64,000 nucleotides of DNA from the NCBI RefSeq assembly GCF_000975155.1, contig NZ_BBRG01000001.1, positions 1,066,313-1,130,312 on the forward strand, read 5' to 3'. Origin of the DNA: Demequina globuliformis (GTDB lineage: Bacteria; Actinomycetota; Actinomycetes; Actinomycetales; Demequinaceae). A program made the translations under genes and the position numbers. The notes below the pieces were generated by a model that did not search any database, was not told the DNA's origin, and worked only from the letters and a program-made list of their open reading frames with translations. Shown in pieces: positions 13,446 to 20,163 of this stretch. The number at the start of each line of letters is the position of its first letter. Position 1 is the first letter of the stretch.

Positions 13446-14129
13446 GTGCCATCGACACCTCGTAGTGATCCTTTGCCGCGAGACCGCGCCGTCGCGGCTA
13501 TCGCGGATGCCTGGGACATCTCCGGGCTCTCCGCTCAACGCATTGTCAGCGCCGCCCAAGGCGTAGCCGAGGTACAGGGCTTTGCGGACAACTACGCGAG
13601 TACTGAACTCTGGAGAGCAATCAAAGCGATCGCGCGTGCGCGGCACGGCGAGCCTCACTGGTTCATCAACCACCCCGGGGCCAAGTGGGACACTGTGGTG
13701 AGCAATCAGCGCGAGCACTTTGACCGCGAGTCCAAACCGTGGAAGCAACCCCGGAACAGACGCGAGCAGCGCCGAGCTCGCATCATCAAGCGCGCCTACG
13801 GCATCAAGTACGCGCAGGCATTGACGGTTGCACGGGCCGGCGAGGCTGCCTACAACGTGGACCAGGCTAGTCACACCAAAACCGTATTGGGGCTTTGGCA
13901 GCACATCGAGCGCCAAGCCACGGACAAGTACGGGCCACCCCAGAGTCCACTGCCGCCATCCGGACTGCCCCGTCGAGGACGCTTTGGAGCGGCGTCATGC
14001 GATCCCGCTAGCCGAGACGCTCCATCGCCGGTAGTAGCCGGGGAGGTCGACGAACTCCGATCGATCCCAACTTCTTTGAGCGACCAGGTCGAGCGCTCTA
14101 TGTCCCGGCCGCCCTCCGAGACCGCGTGA
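13446..14129 (+). CDS. Hypothetical protein with a basic helical centre
   Basis: I do not recognise the family. The 227-residue product starts at GTG 13446, five bases after AAGGAG. Residues about 98-125 are very basic (repeated R and RR pairs) and run into KRAYGIKYAQAL, a pattern seen in small helical DNA- or RNA-binding proteins of actinobacteria and their phages. The last 60 residues are proline/serine-rich and poorly structured, and may be degraded. It ends one base before the next gene, a member of the small paralogue family, so the two are probably co-transcribed. A nucleic-acid-binding partner of that family is a reasonable but unproven idea. Confidence 0.6.
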   Translation: MPSTPRSDPLPRDRAVAAIADAWDISGLSAQRIVSAAQGVAEVQGFADNYASTELWRAIKAIARARHGEPHWFINHPGAKWDTVVSNQREHFDRESKPWKQPRNRREQRRARIIKRAYGIKYAQALTVARAGEAAYNVDQASHTKTVLGLWQHIERQATDKYGPPQSPLPPSGLPRRGRFGAASCDPASRDAPSPVVAGEVDELRSIPTSLSDQVERSMSRPPSETA

Positions 14130-14130
14130 C

Positions 14131-14622
14131 ATGGCCGAGATCTACGAGGTCAACATCCTTGATGAACCCGGTCTCTACGCGGTTCGAGACGCCGAAGGCG
14201 TCTGCTACGTAGACAGCCGCGTCACCACTCACGCACCTGGTTTGTGGGAAGATCCCCATTCGCGTCCCGAGCTCGTTATCCGAACGCGCGGCGGCGTCTA
14301 CGATCTCCAGCTTCTCCAGGCGATGGACGTCAATTGGTACGACGACGACGTCCCCGACCCAGATGACGACGAGAGCGCAACACCGCCGCGCTGGGTCCTC
14401 CGACGTGGCATGGTCCACATGTTCAGGTGGACCGAGAAAGTCGGCCAAGGTTTCCACTTCGCGCATTGGGTTCAAGCCACGTGCATCGACATCTGCCGCA
14501 TTCCTTCGCTGCCGTTCATGGACCCACGAAGGGAGGTCGACCTGCTCGAATTCCTACGAACCGAGTCCGGTGTCGTCGCCGCGCTCGCCAGGCTCCATGA
14601 CCGACTCGACGAGATCGAGTGA
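14131..14622 (+). CDS. Small unrecognised family protein, plus-strand member (paralogue Z)
   Basis: A 163-residue acidic protein clearly related to the gene at 17973-18428. Both begin TEVNI/YEVNI, then D-x-PGLY-x-V, then YVD-[ST]-R, then a PP-x-WVLR-x-G block about 100 residues in. This copy has an extra acidic stretch (residues about 72-84, nearly all D/E/P) and a longer C-terminal helix. No catalytic motif, signal peptide or membrane segment is visible. It is a distance of about 1.6 kb from, and opposite in strand to, the six-member operon at 17536-20163, so the family has at least seven members here. Function unknown. Confidence 0.75.
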   Translation: MAEIYEVNILDEPGLYAVRDAEGVCYVDSRVTTHAPGLWEDPHSRPELVIRTRGGVYDLQLLQAMDVNWYDDDVPDPDDDESATPPRWVLRRGMVHMFRWTEKVGQGFHFAHWVQATCIDICRIPSLPFMDPRREVDLLEFLRTESGVVAALARLHDRLDEIE

Positions 14623-14794
14623 TCGGCAGGCGCTTAAGCCCGCGCTCTGGCGCACGGGCGCGAGTGCAAGCCGTGGCGCGCGATTTCTCGCGCCGACCTG
14701 TCGGAGACCCTCCTCATGGCTACGTCTGCGGCACATATAAGTAACGTGCTCACCTGCCGACGTGACAGCATCTGCGCATCATTCTGCATTTGGA

Positions 14795-14808
14795 TACATT
14801 TCGATGTA
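14795..14808. promoter_or_regulatory. Inverted repeat upstream of the RES antitoxin gene
   Basis: TACAT-TTCG-ATGTA just upstream of the ribosome binding region of the gene at 14823. Position fits an autoregulatory operator bound by the antitoxin. Short, so tentative. Confidence 0.35.
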
Positions 14809-14822
14809 GTGGAGCGTAGATT

Positions 14823-15416
14823 GTGCTCTTGAGTTTCTCGATTGAACTGCCTGACGGCTTGGCCTCCGAGAGGGAGAAGCAGAGTCTTGAGGTGGAGTTG
14901 GTGCGTGCGCTCCGCCGCACGCGTCGGCACTCGACGGCGACTACTGGTGGTGTCGATGCTCTGTTGGAAATGTCGGGCCTTGACGCCGAGCACTTGGCGT
15001 CGGCGAAAGCGAAGCTGAAGCATCCAGGGGTGGCGTCGGCAGCAACGACCGCCGATGTGGTTGCGCGTCAGGTTCGGGTCGTGAACTCGACCATCAGCAC
15101 GGCCGCTGTGGCGAAGATCCTGGGCGTCACGCCGACCACGGTGACCCGCAAGGTTGAAAGCAAGTTCCTCCTGGCGCGCCGTAGCGGTGCTCGGCGAGCC
15201 TTTGCCTTCCCGGCTTGGCAGTTCACTGACCACAGTGCGCTGCCCGGATGGGACGAAGTAGCACCTGCGCTGACGGGCGTGGAATGGCGTGCGGTTGAGG
15301 CGTTCGTGACGGCGCCGCGCGAAGAACTCGACGATGCGTCAGTCCGGGATTGGCTTATCGCAGGCAAAGACCCATCAGTTGTGGTGAGCCTTGCCGAGAG
15401 CCTTGTGCGTTGGTGA
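14823..15416 (+). CDS. Antitoxin of a RES-type module (MbcA/Xre-like)
   Basis: A 197-residue protein. The C-terminal half has the order expected for RES-associated antitoxins: a helix-turn-helix-like segment (about residues 98-118, AAVAKILGVTPTTVTRKV) and a final domain WRAVEAFVTAPREEL...WLIAGKDPSVVVSLAESL, which is the toxin-binding antitoxin domain. Its start is GTG 14823 with GGAG about nine bases upstream. The RES toxin reading frame begins one base after its stop, the normal antitoxin-first order. It likely represses the module through the upstream inverted repeat. Because the toxin gene is frameshifted, this antitoxin may now be solitary. Confidence 0.75.
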   Translation: MLLSFSIELPDGLASEREKQSLEVELVRALRRTRRHSTATTGGVDALLEMSGLDAEHLASAKAKLKHPGVASAATTADVVARQVRVVNSTISTAAVAKILGVTPTTVTRKVESKFLLARRSGARRAFAFPAWQFTDHSALPGWDEVAPALTGVEWRAVEAFVTAPREELDDASVRDWLIAGKDPSVVVSLAESLVRW

Positions 15417-15417
15417 C

Positions 15418-16025
15418 GTGAAGGTCGCCTACCGTCATCCGTCGTCACTGACGTTCCGTGATGGGGATTTCATCGACTTTGACGGCGCCCTCGTACGGAT
15501 CGCTCGGACATCGGGTGAGTATGTGTTGGCGTGGAATGAGGGCAGATCTTGGGGCCCCTGCCCACGAGGCGTTGGGATCCACACCGTCCGACCGCCATCA
15601 ACCAGCCCGATCGTGCGGTGCTTTACGCGGCAACGACGCTCGCCACCGCTGTTGCCGAGGCCTTCCAGAGCCTCCGCTATATCGACACCGTCTCCGGCGA
15701 CCCGTGGATCTTCACCTTCACTCCGACGCGCCCTCTCCGGCTGCTCAATATTGAGGGCAGTTGGGCGGTTCGCAACGGAGCTGCGGCAGCGCTGGCGCAC
15801 GGTGACAAGCGCATCACTCGTGCGTGGACGCGAGAAGTGTTCGTGCAGCAGCCAGGACTCGACGGCGTATGGGCGCCATCGACGCTGGTCGGTGAAACCG
15901 TGACGCTCTTCAGCGACGGGATCGCGGCGATGCCGGTGCGCGCACATCAGTCGATTGCTGCGGACGACCCTGCGGCGCGGGTGGTTCTTGAGGAGATTGC
16001 CGACCAGATCGGCTATCGCATCTGA
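15418..16025 (+). pseudogene. RES-domain toxin gene, frameshifted
   Basis: RES toxins degrade NAD+ and stop growth. The N-terminal part reads from GTG 15418 (MKVAYRHPSSLTF ... ARTSGEYVLAWNEGRSWGP) in one frame. The rest reads in another frame (GPLPTRRWDPH ... AVLYAATTLATAVAEAF ... ESSLIGY-type end, stop 16025). The two parts join smoothly at about 15550-15560 in the run GGGGCCCC if one base is restored; the order of motifs (ART-x-W-x(5)-GPLP-x-RWDPH, then LYAA...A-x-AEAF) is exactly that of RES proteins. A one-base deletion or a sequencing error in the G/C run explains it. An internal restart at TTG 15549 would lack the N-terminal arginine/tyrosine region of the active site. Confidence 0.8.
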
Positions 16026-16089
16026 GCGACCCGGCTACCGCTCGTGTGAACGAGATGCACGATCGCAGCAGGGTTTGCTCTTGGAGCCG

Positions 16090-16123
16090 CACAGAATTCT
16101 TGTCCTACGACAAGTTTTCTGTG
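16090..16123. terminator. Inverted repeat between convergent genes
   Basis: CACAGAA-TT-CTTGTC-CTAC-GACAAG-TT-TTCTGTG: two nested stems (7 and 6 bp) with a TT/TT internal loop. Located between the RES gene end (16025) and the phosphoesterase end (16200), so it could stop transcription from both sides, though there is no long U-run. A protein-binding dyad is an alternative. Confidence 0.5.
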
Positions 16124-16199
16124 CACCGCACGGCGAGGTGCGCGACTCAGCCTCCCGGGCCCGACCCTCGCCCGGCATCTCCGCTGGCCGCTGTTGGGG

Positions 16200-16994
16200 C
16201 TAGCCGGAGATGTTCAGGTACTCGACGGTCAGTGTGGCGGTATCGAGTAGGGCGACGCCGTGTGTGTCGTCTCCGTCGCGGGCGAGGCCACACACCCGTA
16301 CGGGCGTATCAGCTTCCGGGTCGGCGAAGGGCTGGTGCCAGGTGTCGTTGACGGGGACGTGGTAATGGCCGTGGATAAGGAGTGAGGGCCGCACGGCGGC
16401 GACGGCTTGGGTGAAGCGCAGGCGGCTTTGGTGGGCGTCGTTGACGTCGTGGAGGTCGAACTTCGCGGTGAGGCTGCGTTCGATGGACGGCACTGGGTAG
16501 GGGGCGTCGTGGGAGATCATCACGTCCGCATGACCGCCCTCGATGGTCGCTTCGACATCGGCGTCGGTGACGGCTTCTTGTGGCCACCACAGGGTGCGCG
16601 CTCCACGCATCCCCTCGAGCCGCAACCGGTAGGAGCGGTCAACAGATCCGGCGCCGCCGAGCCATACGAAGGTGCGCCCATCGTGTTCGCTGCGGTGTCC
16701 TCGCGGGGCGAGAAGGATCCGTTCCCGAAACTCGAGCCATCCGACCGCCACCGTCTCAAGTTGGTCGATCTGGTCGTAGTTGTCGTGGTTGCCCGGTGCG
16801 ACGTACATGGTCATACCGAGTTCAGCGAGGTGATCGTTGACGTGGTGCCAGGCTCTGCCTCCCGTGGGTGAGAAGCCGATGCCGAGATCACCGACTTGGA
16901 TGACGGTGGTGATACCTCGCGCGTGGAGGGCGTCGAGGGAACGAGCCAGCCACGAGTGGTTGGCGTGGACGTCGCCGATGAGTCCAATCAGCAT
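16200..16994 (-). CDS. Calcineurin-like metallophosphoesterase
   Basis: A 264-residue protein carrying the complete dinuclear metal site of the family: GDVH (Asp8, His10), GD (35-36), GNHD (68-71), SHD (His162) and HGHYH (208-212). Likely a soluble phosphodiesterase or phosphatase; small proteins of this fold act on nucleotides, RNA ends or phosphoproteins. I start it at 16994 (MLIGLIGDVH), because the upstream in-frame start at 17129 would overlap the HAD gene by about 140 bases. It overlaps the HAD gene stop by seven bases and is last in the paralogue operon. Its pairing with a HAD phosphatase suggests phosphate-end processing of RNA or DNA, which is inference. Confidence 0.88.
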   Translation of the reverse strand: MLIGLIGDVHANHSWLARSLDALHARGITTVIQVGDLGIGFSPTGGRAWHHVNDHLAELGMTMYVAPGNHDNYDQIDQLETVAVGWLEFRERILLAPRGHRSEHDGRTFVWLGGAGSVDRSYRLRLEGMRGARTLWWPQEAVTDADVEATIEGGHADVMISHDAPYPVPSIERSLTAKFDLHDVNDAHQSRLRFTQAVAAVRPSLLIHGHYHVPVNDTWHQPFADPEADTPVRVCGLARDGDDTHGVALLDTATLTVEYLNISG

Positions 16995-17539
16995 AGGAAT
17001 GCCTCGATTTCGTTGAAGTGCTCCGGCGTAAGTCCGCAGCGGGTGTTGGGGCAGATGGTGAGCAGGCGGTCGGTGTTGAGCCATGCGAGCTCGCCGTCGT
17101 TTCCGGAGTTGCGTTGGCTGGTTTGCCACTGGGTGATCTCGTCGTCGATCCAGACGACCCGGTCGTCACTGTGTTGGAGGGCGTGGCGCACGTGGGCGGC
17201 TTTCCACCAGTCGAGACTGGATGGAGTGTTGCGGACGTGCCAGGGGGCGACGCGCCAGTCGTGTCCGATTCCGATGTTGGGTGCCAGGAGTTCGACGGCA
17301 TAGTTTCCCCAGGTGGTGCACCACCACATGTGGACGTCCGGAGTGTTTTCGATCATGTGCAGGGAGTCGATGGCTGCGAGATTCCAGGTGAGAGTCCCGG
17401 ATCCCATGGGTGCACCGAAGTTCACGTGTCGCCTTTGCCACGTGTCCGGGGGCCAGTGTTCGAGATCGTCGGGACTGTCAGGCTGGGCGTTGATGACGCC
17501 GTCGACGTCGATATAGACCTGCGTGAGGGCGCCGGTCAT
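16988..17539 (-). CDS. HAD-superfamily phosphatase, Swiss-Army-Knife (HAD_SAK) type
   Basis: A 183-residue protein with HAD motif I DVDGVIN (nucleophile Asp11, Asp13), motif II in WCTTWG (73-78), a conserved Lys113 and motif III WIDDE (130-134). This set, including the W-x-T-x-W and WIDDE context, matches the HAD_SAK domain first described in RNA-repair 'Swiss Army Knife' proteins. It overlaps the upstream paralogue by four bases (ATGA) and the downstream phosphoesterase by seven. A dephosphorylating enzyme on nucleic-acid ends is a plausible role from family knowledge; the substrate is not visible from sequence. Confidence 0.8.
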   Translation of the reverse strand: MTGALTQVYIDVDGVINAQPDSPDDLEHWPPDTWQRRHVNFGAPMGSGTLTWNLAAIDSLHMIENTPDVHMWWCTTWGNYAVELLAPNIGIGHDWRVAPWHVRNTPSSLDWWKAAHVRHALQHSDDRVVWIDDEITQWQTSQRNSGNDGELAWLNTDRLLTICPNTRCGLTPEHFNEIEAFLC

Positions 17540-17979
17540 GGCCGCACTCCAAGGGGCGCGCCGTCGAATGCTCCGAGGAGGTCCTCGAGCCAGGCCGGCA
17601 CGCTGGTGTGTTGGATGAGTTCGCGGCACGGACTGGCGTGTAGCCAGTAGATCGGCAGCCTGCCTGGGGTGCGGTCTGGGGAGAGAAGCATGTGTTGGGA
17701 GCCGGCGCGCAGAGTCCATGGTTGGACATCGAAGTAGTCGATCTCGTCTCCCGGAATCCACCCGTCGGCGTCCCATGCGACTTCTTCGGCCTGGAGCCAC
17801 AGGAGTTTGTGCCACGACGCGTCGAGCCTCAGCGGGGTGGAGTCTCCACCTGCCAGGCGTAGATACCGTGGGGTGGAGGTGCGTGCGTCGCACCAATACA
17901 CGCTGCTGGACTGCAACGAGCGCACTTCATACAGTGCAGGCTCGGCCCGCACGTTGAATGCCAAGGGTGCGGTCACCAT
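17536..17979 (-). CDS. Small unrecognised family protein (paralogue F)
   Basis: 147 residues. Shares the family layout: E-P-ALY-EV near residue 14, VYW-CDART (compare YYVDTR in the neighbour), PRYLR, DASWHKLLWL, then QPWTLRAGSQHML at about residue 86-98, and a C-terminal stretch with PxxxxxxL. Overlaps the upstream paralogue by seven bases and the HAD gene by four. No catalytic signature, signal sequence or membrane segment. Trp-rich and probably all-beta from its alternating hydrophobic pattern (inference). Confidence 0.7.
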   Translation of the reverse strand: MVTAPLAFNVRAEPALYEVRSLQSSSVYWCDARTSTPRYLRLAGGDSTPLRLDASWHKLLWLQAEEVAWDADGWIPGDEIDYFDVQPWTLRAGSQHMLLSPDRTPGRLPIYWLHASPCRELIQHTSVPAWLEDLLGAFDGAPLGVRP

Positions 17980-18428
17980 GTCTCGATCCCGTACTTCTTG
18001 AGTTTGGTTTCGGGGCCGATCGCGAGGTCTTCGTCGGAAGGCTGCGCCTCAAGTTGGTCGATCGCTGCGGTGATGCGTGGACACCAAGGAAACGCGTACG
18101 TGGTCCCGTCGGGGTTGTAGTCCTCACACGCCATGAGCGGTCGGGCGCCGACTCGGAGCACCCATGGAGGGGTGTCATCCCAATCGACGTCTCCCGGTGC
18201 CAGCGGCACACCGTCGCGCTCAAACAGCGGCAGCGAGACAAGGTCGGTGAGATCCACCCACTGGCCGTCAGTCTCATCAAACTCGGTGGCGTACTGAATG
18301 AGGTTCGGGTTCGCACGCAGCACGCGAGGATGGGCGAACCGGGTGTCCACGTAGTACGACACGGGCGACGAACTCAGCACCAGGTAGAGACCGGGCTGGT
18401 CCATGATGTTCACTTCCGTGAGGGTCAT
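17973..18428 (-). CDS. Small unrecognised family protein (paralogue E)
   Basis: 151 residues, the member closest to paralogue Z on the plus strand: TEVNIMDQPGLY, SYYVDTR, HPRVLRA, QWVDLTDL, DVDWDD, PPWVLRVGARPLM. I start it at ATG 18428, one base after the upstream stop (TGAGATG), instead of the much longer frame running to 18752, whose extra N-terminus overlaps the neighbour. Acidic, soluble, no known domain. The conserved blocks are spaced as in the other members, supporting a common fold. Confidence 0.75.
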   Translation of the reverse strand: MTLTEVNIMDQPGLYLVLSSSPVSYYVDTRFAHPRVLRANPNLIQYATEFDETDGQWVDLTDLVSLPLFERDGVPLAPGDVDWDDTPPWVLRVGARPLMACEDYNPDGTTYAFPWCPRITAAIDQLEAQPSDEDLAIGPETKLKKYGIETW

Positions 18429-18429
18429 C

Positions 18430-18891
18430 TCAGTCACCGCCGTCCCGCTGACCGTGGTCGGTGCACTCGGTGGGCCTCGGAGGTGGGGTCGAGGGCTTGA
18501 AGTGATGGCCGGCCGGGAGCACGGCCTGTGGCCACTCTTGCACTGGGACCTCGGAGTTGAACTCCCAGTCGACGGCAGACAGCGCTGTCGCGATCGGCAC
18601 CTCGATGGTGTGGACGTCGTCGCCGTCACGGACGAACACCGAATGCGCCATACCCACGCGCAGTACGGCCGGCTCCTCCTGACCGTGATCGTCGGGCCCG
18701 GACATGACCCACAACAGGGATGCCCGCAGGCCCGCGAAACCCGTCGCTGCACCCTTAGTTGAGACTAGGCGGACGTGGTCGCGGCCGACCCCGGTCAGTT
18801 CGAACTCGATCCTCTGTCCGTCCTCGCAGTCCATCACAAACGTGCCCACAGCGTTTCGCACCTGCACCCGCGTCAATTCGTACTCCTGCAT
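18430..18891 (-). CDS. Small unrecognised family protein (paralogue D)
   Basis: 153 residues, divergent member. The family blocks are recognisable as AVGTFVM (for G-x-Y-x-V), RIEFELTG (for the YVD strand), ASLLWVM and EEPAVLRVGMAHSVFV (for PWVLRxGxxHxx). The C-terminal 30 residues are proline- and charge-rich. Start at ATG 18891 overlaps the upstream stop by three bases; a further upstream ATG at 18915 is possible but would extend the overlap. Function unknown. Confidence 0.65.
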   Translation of the reverse strand: MQEYELTRVQVRNAVGTFVMDCEDGQRIEFELTGVGRDHVRLVSTKGAATGFAGLRASLLWVMSGPDDHGQEEPAVLRVGMAHSVFVRDGDDVHTIEVPIATALSAVDWEFNSEVPVQEWPQAVLPAGHHFKPSTPPPRPTECTDHGQRDGGD

Positions 18892-19331
18892 CACACTTCT
18901 CCCTTCTGAATCCACGCCACCTCCGCCACCTCACCGGTGGCCGTATCCGCCGTGAGCTGGATGATTTCGGCACAGGTCGCCAGACCCAGCCGTTGGGTTT
19001 GGCCGCGCGACATCACCCACACCGTCGGGCTGTACAGCCGCACCCGTCCCACCTTGAGGTCCCCGAATGTCCGCTCGGCCATAGCGATGGGGTGGCCAAG
19101 GACGGTGTGAGTGGCCGGCGCCGACGTCACCCACATCAGCGGCCACCACCAGCCATGCCAGTCCTGGCCGTCTCGTGTCCGCTGCGGCATGAACGCCACT
19201 TGTGGGTGCTCCAGGTCCCGCAGATCGACATACATGTCACCGCCCGCGATCGAGCGGACACGGAACACCCCCTCGTCACGGTGGAGGTTCAACGCGGTGC
19301 AGTAGTCGCGCTCGGGATGCCTGACGGTCAT
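18891..19331 (-). CDS. Small unrecognised family protein (paralogue C)
   Basis: 146 residues. Family blocks: EGVFRVRS, DMYVDLRDLEHPQV, WWWPLMWV, then SPTVWVMSRGQTQRL at about residues 104-118. The middle holds a Trp-rich insertion (GWWWPLMW). It overlaps both neighbours (ATGA with the upstream gene). It ends in a Glu-rich tail. No known domain; membership rests on block order and operon position rather than on strong pairwise identity. Confidence 0.65.
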   Translation of the reverse strand: MTVRHPERDYCTALNLHRDEGVFRVRSIAGGDMYVDLRDLEHPQVAFMPQRTRDGQDWHGWWWPLMWVTSAPATHTVLGHPIAMAERTFGDLKVGRVRLYSPTVWVMSRGQTQRLGLATCAEIIQLTADTATGEVAEVAWIQKGEV

Positions 19332-19729
19332 AGCGCACCCACCCAGTCAGGGACCTCATCGAGGCACTCGATGCGTGCAGCCTCGGTCGACAACACCCCA
19401 TGCAAGGGTCCGTGATCGGGATGCATATCGGGCGTCGCGAACACATGACAGGCGCCCTCGGCGAGAACCCAGGACTCGATCGCACTCCCGGGACGACCAC
19501 GCCCAAAGGGACTGACCCCGTCGTACCCGTCATGCAGGCAGTACAGATTCGCTAGGGGCTGCCATGCAGCATCAAATCTGTTGGAGTACGAGATCACCGA
19601 ACGCGCCCGAAAGTACCGCGCGCACGCCCGGCCGCGACGTACGTCGACGACGTATCGCGTGCCCGAAGCGGTGTGCACGACCAGCACTCCACGGTGCTTA
19701 AGCAGGTTGATGGACGTCTCGGCAGTCAT
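19328..19729 (-). CDS. Small unrecognised family protein (paralogue B)
   Basis: 133 residues. Family blocks: RGVLVVHTASGTRYVVDVRRG, ARYFRA, FDAAWQPLANL, DGYDGV, ESWVLAEGACHVF. Shares with paralogues A and F the Asp-x-x-Trp-x-x-Leu segment before the WVL block. Four-base ATGA overlaps on both sides imply coupled translation and near-equal dosage of the set. Confidence 0.7.
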   Translation of the reverse strand: MTAETSINLLKHRGVLVVHTASGTRYVVDVRRGRACARYFRARSVISYSNRFDAAWQPLANLYCLHDGYDGVSPFGRGRPGSAIESWVLAEGACHVFATPDMHPDHGPLHGVLSTEAARIECLDEVPDWVGAL

Positions 19730-20163
19730 GACTGCGGCCCGTCAGAGAAGTCGACCTCATCCGGGCCACGAGTCCTCACACGCAACTCAGGCATCTCATC
19801 GAGGACCTCGATGCCTTCCAGCGTCCTCGGAACCCAAAACCCGTCAAAGAGCGGGTTGCCGCCAGGCAACTCGTAGACGAGCCTGTGACGCCGCCCCACC
19901 ATCAAAACCCACGCCTCATGCGGCGTCGCGCGCTGCTCGGGAGTCAGCCACCCGTCGTCGTACGGCTCGACCCTGAGGAGTCGTAGCCATCGGTTGTCCA
20001 GCGGATCCTCGCCCGTATTGCCCGCGCCACGCACCCGCATGACCGACGGGACATCGCCGCGCTGATCGATCGCATACGTCGTGGACGACGCCGACAACAA
20101 CAGCCACGCACCGCCGGCCGCACCGCCCTCAAGGTCGACCACTCGAAGCCCGTCACTGGCCAT
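19726..20163 (-). CDS. Small unrecognised family protein, first gene of the operon (paralogue A)
   Basis: 145 residues. Blocks: GAWLLLSASSTTYAIDQRGDVP, MRVRG, DNRWLRLLRVEPYDDGWLTPEQ, EAWVLMVGRRHRLVYE. The DGW-x(2)-P/G-E motif is shared with paralogue F (DGWIPGDE). Start ATG 20163 is preceded by GGGGAGG; an upstream in-frame GTG/ATG at 20202 lacks such a site. The operon promoter must lie in the comparatively AT-rich stretch at about 20240-20310. Confidence 0.7.
   Translation of the reverse strand: MASDGLRVVDLEGGAAGGAWLLLSASSTTYAIDQRGDVPSVMRVRGAGNTGEDPLDNRWLRLLRVEPYDDGWLTPEQRATPHEAWVLMVGRRHRLVYELPGGNPLFDGFWVPRTLEGIEVLDEMPELRVRTRGPDEVDFSDGPQS

Noticed and set aside
12975-13916. A 313-codon open frame on the minus strand
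   Set aside because: Antisense to the better supported gene at 13446 (good ribosome site), Cys/Gly/Arg-rich composition typical of shadow frames, no recognisable domain.
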